This document shows, piece by piece, positions 8,700 through 22,018 of a DNA stretch of 64,000 nucleotides; within the stretch, counting starts at the first letter, position 1, and every line of letters begins with the position of its first letter. Source of the stretch: Varroa destructor (Eukaryota; Arthropoda; Arachnida; Mesostigmata; Varroidae); NCBI RefSeq assembly GCF_002443255.2, contig NW_019211458.1, forward strand, positions 15,495,939-15,559,938. Direction: 5' to 3'. The notes beneath the pieces are model-generated. The model worked only from the letters and a program-made list of their open reading frames with translations, was not told the DNA's origin and ran no database searches. The position numbers were made by a program, and so were the translations under genes.

Positions 8700-11600
8700 T
8701 ATCATTCATGCAGGACACGTCTCCCGACAGATATCAACCGCACAGGTGCTAGATTTTGGCCGCTAAAAATCTGACACAAGTACGAATCTCTCGAAGTATG
8801 ATAGCCGGCTAGCAGAAGGTGACGTAACAGGTAGAACATAAGTCACAGAAAACGTACAGGCAACCCTAACTACAACAATAATTTTAACCACAGCGGCGAC
8901 AGCAAAAGGTACATTGCGAGATTTTTCCTTTGCGTGATCTACCGACAATACGCGCTCTATATTTCTACGAAGCTCTCACCCACAATGGGTGTCTAATCTA
9001 CATTTATACATGTACTAAAAACATAATATATATAATGAAATGGATTGACTGGATGCGTGATTTCCAGATGAGTGATTTCAGGATTCGCCAAACTATCGGA
9101 TCTGTGAATAGTTTTGCTTGAATCAGTGTTCTGCAATTATGGAGAGGGAACCACGACCTCCCGTATAATTTTTAATGGAAGTAGGTGCCGAAGGTAGCAA
9201 CGGAACGGCAGACGAAAATTTCCTTAATATACATTTTTAAAACAATAACTAATGCTCAGGAAAGTAATACTTCTTTTTTAAAAATACATTATTTAAACTA
9301 AGCTCCTGATCTGCCGTGGTCTACCGCAGTAGCATGTGTCGATTATGAGGCCGTGCTTATCTTTTCTCGACAAGGTTTACCTCGTATGAATGGCGTTTAC
9401 GTTTTTTTCTTTCTATCCCGCTGAAGCACTAGGTAATATGAAGCAAGTGGCAAGAGGAGCTGGATTAGGTTCTTCCGTCTTAAAAATACTTATTCCATTG
9501 CAAGCGAGACCGTAGTCAGCTGTCAGTTTATGTACACTTTGAGATCTGGGAAAGACGTTGCAACGACGCATAAATGAATGCAGAAGGCATCATGAGCGCC
9601 ATGCAGTGTCACCGGACAATGGAAATCGGAGATGAACGGTCCATTTTTCTTTTAACTAACTCGTCTTAGGAGCTCAAGAAGCTCAACAGAAAACAAGCAA
9701 CAACCTTGAGACCACAACGCTGTATAGGCAAATGACATATATGTCTATTGATCTTAATGTTATTCTCATGGTAATTTACGAGCACCTTATACAGATGGAA
9801 CGTGTGAAAAAATTTTCTTACCATACCTTAGAAGCAGAAAGGTAGAAAACGATTGGTTCCGTAGTGATATTTTACGCTTGGTATGGATGCCATCTAATGA
9901 TAACTGTAGCATGATCTCTTATAATATCACCGACGTAAATGAATTTTCACTGATTTTATACCTATTAGTTGGGTCGATCGCTATGTGCGATGCGGCGACA
10001 CGAATGCGATCCGCCTTGATCTTGTCTTGGTGTAGAGGTTTGCAGCTCTTCTTTCCCTTCACTCATGTTGTTCATTCATGTTGTTTTTTGCACATACTTA
10101 CCATATTCCGATAAAAACTTAATTCGTTTGTCAATAATTACAAAATTTCCTTAAGTATCTTTTATATATAATAAGGCTGCAACTACTCATTAAGCACGAA
10201 TTAACTGATTTTTAGGGGTCGAGTTAAGTTTCCACTTGCCCAATTTGTGCACACACATCTATGTGACGGGGTGTAACCAATGGTATCTTATATAATACAT
10301 AATTATAGTTTACATGAAAGTGGAGTACCAATCGATATTAACAGAAAAGCTCGCAAACTATAGTATGGAAATGAGAACTACACGGATGATTTCTAACGAG
10401 AGGCACTTCAAGACAAGGCTTCTCCAACAAACGATGTCCAATTCAACATAAACTTGCCCTTATTAAATATGGAAAACTACCCTCTAAAATAAACTTAACG
10501 CTACACGTTTGAGCGGCTAAAAAAAGCATATCTTATAATATTATCAACATAGTTTCACGCCTGATATATACATTGATAGTCACAATTTCACCATATCTGG
10601 GCGCTGACTTGACGCCTCAATATTCCGTAATGTATGTTCACTTTATTTGTTAAAGCTAGACCGTTTTGTGCGATAAGGTTTAATTATTGGATTGAACTGG
10701 GTTAGCCCAGGAGCTCTCCTTTCGCCGTCTTTTTTGTTCTAGCTCATCATTTCAGTCCGGCATACTTTGGGCTGTGGATGTGGAACTCTTTGATTGAACT
10801 AACCATTTAACCAATACACAAGCGTGGACATAGATACTTTGCTAGTATTACCTCGAATGAGTATAGTCATAATATAATATATAACATGATATATATAATA
10901 ATAATAATATGTTGAGCGTTCACCTAAGAATGGCGCTGAACTTAAAATGGTCCCCTAGTGACCGAACGGAACCTGCGCCCACCTTGTAAATGGTGGTTAA
11001 ATAGCACCTGAGTGACTGAATGAACGAATATACTTACAAATTGCGCACCTGTGAAAACACAGTGCACTACAGAATATGAGCAGAAAACAAAATACACAAA
11101 AACAGAATCTATTTAAAAATACAAAGAAAATCAACGTATCTATTAAAAAAATGCGCGTAATAAATGTAACAAACGATACGCGAGCGTATATGTGAAATAA
11201 ACAAACAAAAAAAACTGATATGAATGAAATAAATGCCAAAAATACGTATTGTGGTAATTAACGATTAAGTGTTATTTACTGAAGAAAAAATTATGTATGA
11301 AGATATGTGCTTGCCATTAAAGATATATCTATGCATAAAATTTCTAGCAATTGAAATAGTAATTGTGAATCTTATGCGATTCGAAGCGTTTAATGAACTG
11401 CTGAGATATATCTCTCTCTTTTCGATTATTCAGCGATTTCTAACAGCTTTTTTTTTTTCGCATGCAATGTTTTGTTTTGATCGCACTATTCACCTTCTCA
11501 CTAGGCGTCCTATTCGAGACAAGATGTCACAAGTTGCTTTCATAACTTCTTGAGATCATGTGTGGAACAAAGAGTCCTTCTGTAGTTTTCAACACATCGT

Positions 11601-14600
11601 GAAAGAAAAATTAGGCGCTAGAGGTAAAAAAACAAAAGCTGAAATAATAATTGATTAACCTCATTTTATGCAAACATTCCTTTCTGAGAACCCGAATTTT
11701 CCATCCGTTTTTTTTTTCGTTTTAATGATTCAAAATAGCTTTTGCGAGATTTACACCTAGATTGCTTTCCTGTGTCGAAAACCGATATTCTCGATAAATA
11801 CGGAAAAAGTCCATAAAGGGATAATAGAGTGGAATTGAAAAATACGAGAAGAGCGTATACATATAAAGTATGACCGCAACCAAGAAATACTTAAATAAAA
11901 AACATGGGCCAACCCCACTGTAGTTATCTCCCAAAACAATGCGTCTTACTATATGCTACTATACTAATATATATAAAGAAAGCTGGAGAAAAAATAAGTA
12001 AAACCATAGGACTTCGTAATAGCAGGATATAATAGAAAACACCTTTCTTCTAAAAATTGTTGAGGTTCCCGTGGCCGTTGCTACAATAATATTCCGTATA
12101 TATACTCAGCTTAATCAATTCCATGTGAACTTATTAAAAAATGAGTTATTGTACTTTTAAGGTAATTCTAATGATATTCAAACATATTTAGCATTACGTT
12201 AAGCTTACAAAAACTTTTATTTGTTCTTCTCTTGACAGACATATGTGGAATATTTAAACTGTTAGGTGGAACTTGGGAATGTCTTTTAGAGGCCGATTTT
12301 GAAAAATTTAAACTGACTTTATTAACAGCGGTAGCACCTTTTACCATGTAAGAAAACATTGACCAACAGCAGCTCACTTACATAGACGCAGCGAGTTATA
12401 TATTAGCTTAACTTAACGCCAAAGTCTTTTGCTACAGAAAGAAATGTTCCGGCAGAGCTCGTTCATTGAATGTAAGACGCTTTTAATGTGTCCAGTGAAG
12501 CTGTTGCGCTATGCAACAATGGGTGCTAACGATCAAAAGTAAGGCTGGAATAACTTAGCGGGTCGAAAAGTTCGAGTTGCTTTTGAATTACGCATCGTTA
12601 GCAGACGAAATTTTTGTAAATATTTACATTGGGATTCTGGCTATGAGTAAAAATTGAGCAAAGGGGTCTTCACTTAAACAATACTTTGTTTGCATCCATT
12701 TTAAGAACGTCGATTAGAATGTTGAAGAACACAAACGAGGCGACCACATTTAAGGACTTCGAGCGGAAAAACGACCTGGTTTGCTCTCGAAAATTGTTGA
12801 GTTGGCATGGTTGATGCGTTACTTATCAAATTATTATAGTACGTCTTGAATTGCATGTTATGAAAGGCTAAGAAGAAGAGATGTTATGAAAGATAAATAA
12901 GAAGAGTACAAAATAGATTTGTTATGTGTAATGTTATTATTATTATATTGTTATATTAGCTACCACAAGCAAAATGCCCCCCTTTGGAATGCCATTGCTG
13001 TAAACAAGAAATTTGCGTCATCAGAGCATCTTGTCCTTCCTGGGATTAGTATATCCTTTCCGTGCTTTTTAGTTTTTCAATTTGATTACACCAGCAGTGA
13101 ACTGTCCTTTCGCTAAAGGCCGCTTTCCCCATGTTCCTCCTAACTTTTGGCGAGTGTAACCAGCGCTCTCAGCATTGAAAAGTGCCAAATTTATCATTAT
13201 GCATTGATTTTTGCTATTAAACAGTATCTCTGCTCCTAAACTCATTATTCTCTAATGAGACTGAATCAGTTTGTAGCCAAGGATAACCAATAACCTGAAG
13301 TAAATATTGGATGATCGAAAACAGATTGACGGTTTTTAAGCCAAAATTTAGATAGATATGGTTTATGTATTTCAAAGCAATAAGTTTGCCATTTTAACCG
13401 AGATCTATCTGCCATTTTTTTAAGTAATAAATATCACTTTATTTATGTGGTTCTTGGGAAAAAAATTGTAGCAAATAATTTTTGCGTTCCCTCGTTGAAA
13501 CTAGATTAACGCGATCAGGAGAGTGCTGCAAAGACCAAAGCAGAATAAACGATGAATACATCAAAATTTCCTATCGAACTTCTTTTAGTTTTTTTTTTTA
13601 CAGGTAGCTGAAGACGTATATGATTTGGCATATTTATAGTAACTACGACCCTTTTATTTTATCGATGTTCCAGTCGATATTATTTTTCTATTAGCGTATT
13701 ATATAGTAGAGATCCGAATCGATGGTTCCTCCAGGCGGCAGCGATTTATAATGTGCTATATAAATGAAACGATTCCATCCATGTCCTATCAAACACTTAG
13801 CATCGTCTGCTTTGGCGTCAGTCCTGAGCTTACAAACATCCTTCATCGTGTGGAAAAGCGTTTCGGTATGGAACAATCACTTCGTATAACAGTAAAACAG
13901 ACGGGCTGTCGAAACACGGACTAGACATAGGAAAATATTTAAACGGATAATTAGAACTAGCATTAGCCTACTAAATGCTTATTGTACAACGACTCGAATG
14001 AACAGACGTTATTCGAAATCACAAAATTGAGAAACACTCGTTACCAACTTCAGAAATTGGTACTTCATTGTTAACTCATTGCAAATCAAGCGAAACCGGC
14101 GAAGGGGTGTTTGTAAGCGGTTTTCTCAATCGGATTTTTTTTACATAAAAGACATTTGTCCAGACAGTCCATATTATACAAACGTTATAGTAACCATCGT
14201 AGTCATATGTAGCTTTAGTCATATAAGTTCATTCTTTTTAACGGAATGAGATCAAAAACACGCTGGACCTGAAGCTGCAGGTGTAATCTATTAGAATCCC
14301 GGCTTCGCAAAACAGTCGTCAGACTGGAGGCGTCTGTTTTAAAAAAATATTAGTGCATGGCGGGAAGTTTTCAAAAGATACTATAAATACTCGCAATATA
14401 GCATTAGCGTTTGCATAGTACTTCATGCATGTTAACAAAAAAGTGTCTTTCGTTCTTTCAGCGTGTAATACAGGATAAGGATCATGATGCTTTTTTTTTG
14501 ACAATATGATGCCTTTATAGTTGTATTGAGTAGTTTATGATTTAAAAATAATAAGTAATCTATAATTGGCATTCACTGATTTGAAAGAGACACGCGTCTG

Positions 14601-15490
14601 CAGAAAGACAGCAAAATCAGAGGTTCTAATCAACTTAATTCGTCGTTCCGGTGTCGTGGGAGCTAGTGGTCGTACTTGCGATTGCATACGTTTAATTCTT
14701 TCACAACTGATGACTAATCTTATCTTTTTATTTCATTTATTTCCGAGCTTACAAAGCCCTGCTTCTATATTAAGTAGAAAGAGTTTTTAGAAATAGATGT
14801 AGACTCTTGCTATGTCATCTGCGCATAGTTTTTTAGGGATGAAAAATAGTGTTTGCGGTGGACGTCTAGAGAAGCTAGTCTGTTAGCAGAACCTCGACGA
14901 ACGTCATAAGGCAACCATAAACCATTAGGAATGAGCCTGCTAAAATGTATGTTTAACGAATGTTTTGAACGTCCATCGAGTAACGTGAATCAGTGATTTC
15001 CATACATCTCGATTTCTTGTCCCACGTTAAGGACCCCAGGTAAGTAACAAACTCGAAAGCACCTCCAAGAGCGCGTTCTCTTTGTTGATATCCTTCGCCA
15101 TTATCTTCGAACAAGCCACTAGTGTATTTTTAATGTCTTTCCCAAGCTAAGAGGCAAATCTAGTGCTCATATATTATTATTATTATATGTTAATCGTATT
15201 TGAAAAGGACTCAGAACAGGTTTAGGTGAGGAGAACAGCTGCAGTCAATGGGACAAGTTGTCCTACATGAGCTAACTTCACATGCTAGATTTTTCTAATA
15301 TGGTGTTTAACCTACAATACACTATTTAAACGATATTTTTGCCTATAAAGTACGATTTCATTCGGTTGAATCTTTCAAAAAATAACTAACCTAAAAATTC
15401 GAACAGGCGACAAATTCCGAAAAGGTGGATATGGTTTATAACACGGTAGTTACTACTCTATGATAACTACAAAAGAAGAAAAAGACAATA
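8700..15490. other. Gene-poor interval
   Basis: I see no conserved exon here. The content is A+T-rich unique sequence with short AAT/TATA-type runs (for example near 10895-10910) and scattered poly-T. Open frames are all below 95 codons, mostly lack an ATG, and have the Ile/Phe/Lys-rich composition expected of random A+T-rich DNA. Confidence 0.6.
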
Positions 15491-15492
15491 AT

Positions 15493-15579
15493 CGTAAAGG
15501 AGAGAAGTTTATGATGATGAAGGCTTGGGGTGCTTTTGACGATAGACCATGTAAAAGTGATCCGATCATAAAGTTTCTA
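15493..15579 (+). repeat. Dispersed repeat, copy 2 (pairs with 6822-6908)
   Basis: This is the second copy of the 87-nt block described at 6822, gap-free and about 75% identical. Its frame reads RKGEKFMMMKAWGAFDDRPC and then KSDPIIKFL, and a stop follows about three codons later. I found no splice sites or start that would make it a gene by itself. Confidence 0.6.
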
Positions 15580-15599
15580 TTATATTAGGAATCGTAGCT

Positions 15600-17110
15600 G
15601 AGTCTACCTTTCTGTTTCAAGTTTTACGTCCGATATCGCCATTAACCATTCCACCAGACGGCCGGCTGGCTCCCAATGCGAAATGAAGAATTAGAAATGA
15701 AGGATAGAACCTAGATCACAACGTGACTGGCAGGCAATAGTGTCAGATTAACAATTTTTTTAAATTAGCGCTCAGACACTGTTTCTTCGTCGGCTGATAC
15801 GTGGCCGTTTATGTATTTTGGAAATGAGAATCAAAATCACAAAATGGATGTACGTGTAGATCATAAGATAACCCGTATAGCACAAATATAAACAAACAGG
15901 AGATCATATGGTAACAATATCTGTCTACGAAAACCGAAGAAAAAAATATAGAATTACAGATAAAAAAAAAATCAATGATACTCAATTGTAATTGTCGAAG
16001 ACAGGTTTCGAGGATGAAGGGGTCAGTTTTACTAAAACACACTACACCACCATCAAGGATCGCATTATTTTAACGATAATAATACTAATCCCTTCCATAA
16101 TGGGAGTTTTGACGAAAATCATTTTTTGTTTCTGTTGCGGTATTTTCTCCAGGAAACGGCATAGTTGTGAATTGCTTAGTTGTGAAGTTCTTCTGGCAGT
16201 TAAGAAAAAGATAAAAGCTTGAAAGTTAAGGTAGGTTTTAATTTGACATGCAGAAGTAGCTCAAGATAATGGGTCAGGAATAACTATGTCTAGGAGCACG
16301 CGGTACCTTGCACAGAATAAAGCATTTACATTTACGCAGAATTTTTGAGCAAATCTTTTGAGTTCTATGCTCGTATTGCTTCAGATGACGGGCTTCCAAC
16401 ACGAAATATTTCGTCGTCTTATGGAGTGATTAGCTGTAATGGAACACGAAGGAATGCGATTGGGGTACGTGGAGTGCGACAGGGAATGTTCGATTTGATC
16501 ATCCTAACGAGTGCACTGATGCTACCTAAATTCGACCTGCTACCAAATATACAGGGAAACTGGAACCTTTAAGATGTGTGCGCACCACAAAGTACCCGGA
16601 TTTTGGTCCTGTCTAATGGAGCAATTCGTAGAGTGAGGTTTTGAATACAAATTTCCAGCTTTAGCAGCAAATGTAGTAGACAGCAAACATGGCTGTCAAT
16701 CATGGATACCTGGAACTGTTAAATCTAGAGCAATAGAAAACTAAGCATCGTTAAAATGTGATTTGAAAAAGAATTTAGAATAGATTTATTACAACCAGCG
16801 AGCTTCTTTCAAACATCATAAGAATTCGGGGATAGCACGAGTTTGATACTTCTTCGATAGAGTACTGAAGCGCTATTGAACTTCACCAAATCATTTGTCT
16901 CAAACCCGATCGGCCTGTTTCAAATCATACAACGTCCGCTTCAGAAAGTACACAGGCGCGTTTAGGCAATTGCTATGTACCTCACGTAAAAGTCTACCTT
17001 CCTTTTACCAGTCTTACGACCCTAAGGGGCGCCTGGTCGCGCTGAAATGGCGGCGTGTATCTATGCGAAAACTATGCAATAGACTTTCGTTAACTGGCTT
17101 CGCCTAACCG
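15600..17110. other. No gene seen
   Basis: A+T-rich sequence between the repeat copy at 15493 and the 3' end of the minus-strand kinase-like gene. Only short open frames of unconvincing composition are present. Confidence 0.55.
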
Positions 17111-17114
17111 TGTT

Positions 17115-18338
17115 TTAGAAGCAATCATATTCATCATCATTTATATTTATGGCAGGAGTTTGAAAGCGAAGTTCATCCCTTGATGGTTCGATAAATTCGA
17201 GTGGAACAGGCATATACGGAAATCTGGGAAACAGTATTCTTTGCAGATATAGTGCTTTGAAATCTATTCCAACAAAGAAAACATGCCTTTTCATAGGGCT
17301 TTGTCCCGGTCGCTGGACGCCTAAACGGAACATCGGATCGACCCGAAGTGTCCAATACATGAAGTCTTTGGCTGCATCGCTAACGTCCTTAAAATAATCC
17401 TGCGAAAAACCATCTCCTATGGTCTGCCGTAGCTTTTCTTCGTTATACCTCGAATGCATAACCTGGAGAGGTGACTTACCATAGAGAAGTGCATGGGTCG
17501 TTATGCCCACCGTCCACCAGTCTACTTCTTTGCCGTAATACTTTCTGCACATAATTTCAGGAGCCATATAGTACAGGGTGCCGCGAAAGGTTCTAGTTCT
17601 GCCGTTCGCGCATTCATCCAGACATTTTGCTGCACTAAAATTAGCCAGTTTGATATAGCCGTTACACTGTATCCACATATTGCCTAGTCTGATGTCCCGG
17701 TGAATGATATTAGCAGCGTGGAGATATTCGACAACTAATACGAGTTGAGCTATCCAAAAAACTGTAAGATCTTCTCCTACGTGTTTGCAATTTGTGTAGG
17801 CAAGCAAAGTTCCGCAGGGTGAAAGTTCCATCATAAAGTAGATATACGCATTGTCGTAGAAAGTTTCATATAACGTTAAGATAAAAGGGTAGTCAACAGC
17901 TAAAAGAATATGCTTTTCACGCATTGCTGCTTTGCCATGATTCTGTTCCTTTTTAACTCTTCGTAAAGCGTATGACACGCCATTTTTGTCTCGTTTATCT
18001 ATACATTGAAGTATTGTAGTGTGTCCGCTAAAACCTAGTACCGCTATGAAATCAAATTCGTTACGGTGAAATTGTCCGGACGGTGGTGCTAACCTTGGTG
18101 CTCGCGTCAGCTGCCGGTAACGGGCCGTGAACTCTGCTACCTTGGCCTTTTGGTCATCTTCAAACGGACAGTCATAAATCGACGTACTTCGCTCTCCCAC
18201 TCCTGGCGAAGGTGTAGCCCATAGACATCCTTTATACCAACCAATATTATCGTTACCCACAAAATCCAACACAAGCGCATTTTTCCAGCCTCTTACTATG
18301 GAGAAAATTGTTTTGAATTTTGACACTCTTTCTCCCAT
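17115..18338 (-). CDS. Divergent PKA-catalytic-like protein, predicted pseudokinase
   Basis: A single 407-codon open frame with no introns. The ATG at 18336-18338 is chosen because it is the first in frame; the frame stays open without an ATG back to a stop at 18468-18470. The next figures number residues from an upstream TTG at 18380; subtract 14 to count from the ATG. The A-helix-like VAEFTARYRQ starts at 81 and the kinase domain is about 109-370. EKHILLAVDYPFI, EYLHAANIIHRDI, GYIKLANFSAAK, YMAPE and EVDWWTVG follow cAMP-dependent kinase order, with an AGC-type C-tail after it. The alpha-C Glu155, HRD Asp229, Asn234, activation-loop Thr264 and Asp287 are kept. The VAIK lysine is Arg140, the catalytic-loop lysine is Arg231, DFG is Asn-Phe-Ser (247-249), and only the first glycine of the P-loop remains. 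That predicts little or no phosphotransfer. The missing introns suggest a retrocopy. A broken paralogue lies at 22019-22904. Confidence 0.85.
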   Translation of the reverse strand: MGERVSKFKTIFSIVRGWKNALVLDFVGNDNIGWYKGCLWATPSPGVGERSTSIYDCPFEDDQKAKVAEFTARYRQLTRAPRLAPPSGQFHRNEFDFIAVLGFSGHTTILQCIDKRDKNGVSYALRRVKKEQNHGKAAMREKHILLAVDYPFILTLYETFYDNAYIYFMMELSPCGTLLAYTNCKHVGEDLTVFWIAQLVLVVEYLHAANIIHRDIRLGNMWIQCNGYIKLANFSAAKCLDECANGRTRTFRGTLYYMAPEIMCRKYYGKEVDWWTVGITTHALLYGKSPLQVMHSRYNEEKLRQTIGDGFSQDYFKDVSDAAKDFMYWTLRVDPMFRLGVQRPGQSPMKRHVFFVGIDFKALYLQRILFPRFPYMPVPLEFIEPSRDELRFQTPAININDDEYDCF

Positions 18339-18479
18339 CTTTGTGTGCCCGCTATTGGTACTGTTGGTGACAATGATCAATAGACTGGTCGAACGACATA
18401 CGGATGCTGACGAACTTCCGGTGTGACTGACAGCAGGGTACGACGATGGAATCTCTGGGACATAATTTTAGGTGGGTCT

Positions 18480-20100
18480 TAAACAACCTCGTCATGATCT
18501 TTCCCTCATCATCGTTTCTCTCAGTCAATGGTGACTAGTTAAAGACAGGCGTTGTGTTTCAACAATATAATTGACGACTGTCTCAGCATCACTATCCGTC
18601 CTGATAAGTAAAACAACGCGACTATCTATAGTATGCGCGAAGCCCTTCTAACGTAAAAAAGCTTTTAACATCAAGAGTCGTCACCTGTGTATTTTATCTA
18701 CATTAAAACACAGAATAGCCATGGCAAGTATTTATAGCCAAATAGTACACTCTCTAATCGCTTGACGAAATTGAAGCATTTTGTCTTTAACCTGCAGCAC
18801 TACATAGCTTTAGCCATTGACGTTTCTCTAAACGTTACTACGGGGGTTGTGAGATGCGGGCTAGACTCCGTAGCCGCGCCATGTACGCGGCCCACTCGTT
18901 ATTGAAAAACAACTTTTTGGTAACAATAAATGAAAACAGTTGTCCCTAAGACAAAACCACTAAACTACAATGGAGTCATATATGATTGTCAGCCTTTGTA
19001 TATAGGCCCCTTTTTTATTCAGTCTGTATCTCTATCAGTCTATGGATCCGAAAATACAACGAGTATTCCTCGTACCTAATTAGAATAGCTCACGCTGACT
19101 TCATTCGAAGTATCACAAATACAAGTAGAAGACGTATTCCATAGTAGCTGAATATTATCTGAGGCATGTGTTACCTCTGGTGAAATAATTGCAAAGATAA
19201 TCATAATATATTTAGAAATTCCATATAGTGCATAGGGAGGAGACAACCTACGTGACGAAAAACGGCGAAAAATGTTTAAAAAATCACAATCGCATTTACT
19301 AGAAGTACTATTAATAATGATAGTCCCGCCCTTTTTAAGATAATGATATGGATCTTCCTTACCACGGTAGGGGGGTTACCTAGCTAACCTTCACCCATAG
19401 ATGTACAAACCATAGGTACTTAACTTGTATGTTCGAGAATGAATATAAATAAAATAAGTTATAAAACACAATGCTAACTGTTTATAGAAATGAGTTACAA
19501 ACATGTTTAGCATTGCTCTAGAAATTGCACTGAACTTACAACGTCTGCTAGTGACCGAAGAAAGGTTGCATTTACCCCCTATACTATACTGAAATTTTGC
19601 TTGGATGGCTAAATCTCTGATTGAACATTGATAAATGAGCCATCAAGAAAACAGAAAGGAAACTTAATACAAGAATCTACCCAGAAAAGACAAACGCTAA
19701 ACCAATTAAAGGAAGAGGACCACAGGCTAAGTAGTAAATGACAGTCGAACGCACACATATTTCGAACAAGGATTCAAATAATAAATCTATTCCATTCTAA
19801 CATACAGGCGACAAGGGGCCATGTTGAAGGGCATCATTTCGATGATAGCTTGTACTACTGATATTAACAATCCTATCTTTTCAAACCAAGAATTTGCAGA
19901 CAGATTGCGGAACCTTTCAAAAACAGCGTCAGTGCTTGCTATGGTCGCTTCTGTGTGTAGAATTGGATTGACAAAAAAAACAGTTGCGAAAACTGCATGC
20001 CTGGAAAAAAATACAAACGTGGAATAATCCTATAAATAAATGCCATATTTAACTGTGCAGAGCAAAATAAGTAGGGTTGATTTTTCCCTTTGAAAATCCA
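18480..20100. other. Upstream flank of the kinase-like gene, no gene seen
   Basis: This stretch probably contains the promoter of the minus-strand gene ending at 17115, but I see no clear TATA box or initiator. Only short A+T-rich open frames are present. Confidence 0.5.
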
Positions 20101-20104
20101 CGGT

Positions 20105-20209
20105 CTCGATTGTTTCCTGATAAAAATAATCAAACCTTCTTCCAAGGTCTAATTGTATGCCTATTGGATTGCCGTCAAAAAACTAGATGGTCTAAACTGG
20201 ATCGGATAT
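20105..20209. repeat. 105-bp duplicated segment, copy A
   Basis: It aligns without gaps to 24437-24541, with about 86 of 105 bases identical by my count. It includes the shared core TTGTATGCCTATTGGA. It lies about 1.9 kb upstream of the homologous N-terminal region of the kinase-like frame, and copy B is about 1.5 kb upstream of the corresponding part of the broken paralogue. Differences show no codon bias, and copy A has a stop in the frame left open in copy B, so it is probably non-coding flanking DNA of a segmental duplication. Confidence 0.75.
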
Positions 20210-22010
20210 CTCACATTTGCTTAGAAGAGCTATTAAGCTTTCCCCCCGCTTACACTAGGGTATATTACGGGATTTTTTGTACCTTGTTTGTTTTTTGGAA
20301 CAGAAGACTAAGTTTACGCTGCAGATATTGCAGTGTTATCATCAATCTTTTTCGTCAAACAAAGTCCACACATAAAACAATCATGAGAGCTGTTAAAGCC
20401 ATTTCCGAGATCTCGGTCCAGATGTACATATAATAACGCCAATTTATTTTCCGCCTCACAAAAAATACAGCGTTTTACTTACCTTTTAGCAACAGATGTA
20501 TTTATTGTATATTTAAATTTCTTCCACCTTTCAACCAACTTGCTTGTTCTATAAATCCCATTAACATTCTCAAATCTAAGGTTAATGAACTCATTGTGAT
20601 AAGATCCTTTCATAATAAAACATTCTACTTTATTTGTCCGTGCATGGGAAATGTGTTGATCTGATGCTAAAAAAAGTTCACACTCCGGCTCTCGCAAGGG
20701 CACTTTATAACATTTTCTATGGCTAGTGTGGCATTGTGATGGAGAAAGATGACACTATCTCATCTTGCAGGTCTTTCCTGTTAGACAGTTTTGTTTGCCC
20801 GATGAGAGTTAGCCATATCGAGCTGTCAGTTAAGCCTAAAGACGCAGATAGTAGCCTTTCTTGGATGAAGATCTGGCTTAATTCTAGGCTTAAGTAGGCG
20901 TACGCTTCGAGGCGATTCATTACCTTCTTTGCTTCATATTAAAACGTAGACAGAGTACTTCTCGTTACCTGTAGCGACTCTGCACAGGATCGTGGTACTA
21001 TAATGTTAAAGGATAACGGAGAGCTTATTGTTCCTGTTCTTAACACAGTTTACGAGGCACTCAAACTTATAGGTCAATCTCTTTAAGGGAAAACTGTTGA
21101 TGATAGCCGCATTTCACCTTTTTGGCCAATTCACGAGTTGTCTTCCTTTAAAAGTTCGTTAGGCGATCCCCATCAGTTTCGGATGGTTGACTAGAAGTAC
21201 ATCCTAAAGGTTCAAGACAGTATTTCTGGACTTGAAACACCGCATTTGAATAACCCTTTAGGCAAGGTACCCGTATCATAGACCGAACAAACATTTGGCA
21301 GCTTCTTGCTCCAGAAGCGCCCAGTCTAACGCTTAGTCTGAGACAAAACTAACTGTTGAACTAACGTGCTAACGTTACCACCGACCTATGAATTAAGGTG
21401 GCTACTCGACTTGTTACGTTCAAATGCGACATTTTAACCCCAAAAAAACACTCTCCCCTGGGCTCACAATGAAACAAACTGTCATCGTTTGCAATTCATA
21501 CAAGAGTGTCTTAGATAAAGCTAACGTAAGTTTTCCAGAGAGTCTCAGAGTGGGTTTCTATTGCACTGCTCAAAAGGCCAATGAGAAAGTTAGGCGACCT
21601 CATAAGATTGAGCCGCCTTTTAGACTTAGCAATATTTTTTGGAATGCCATAGGGTCACGCAATTCTGTGGACGACCGGTGCTCGAAATTTAAGTTCTTCT
21701 TTTATCAGTTTCATTCTGAATACGTTATTGTCAGTCGATCAAAAAACGTCTTGTAATATTACATAGGGATAGAAATAGTAAAAGTTAACAGTTTAGCTGT
21801 TTGTAAATCTGAAATTCAGTTACTTCAGCGAGAAAACTTTATATGTCATCAAAAGCAATCTGGGTTACGTAAAAACCCGGGCCTGATACGTTTGGAAAGC
21901 AATATATTGCTAGCCTATTAAAAGAACTATATAATTCTAATCAAATAGAAAATGATGAAAATTTTACAACTAGGTGTACATATTGTATTAAAAAGTTGTA
22001 GGGTGATTTT
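20210..22010. other. Interval between the kinase copies, no confident gene
   Basis: Contains a 110-codon plus-strand frame from an ATG at 21424 and two shorter minus-strand frames (20479-20703, and 20723-20920 with an ATG). None carries a recognisable motif, splice context or duplicate copy, so none is called as a gene. Confidence 0.5.
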
Positions 22011-22018
22011 GACCCGTT

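Noticed and set aside
20479..20920. Two adjacent minus-strand frames (one from an ATG at 20920) that could be one broken gene
   Set aside because: No domain, no homologous second copy near the other kinase paralogue, and lengths expected by chance in A+T-rich DNA.
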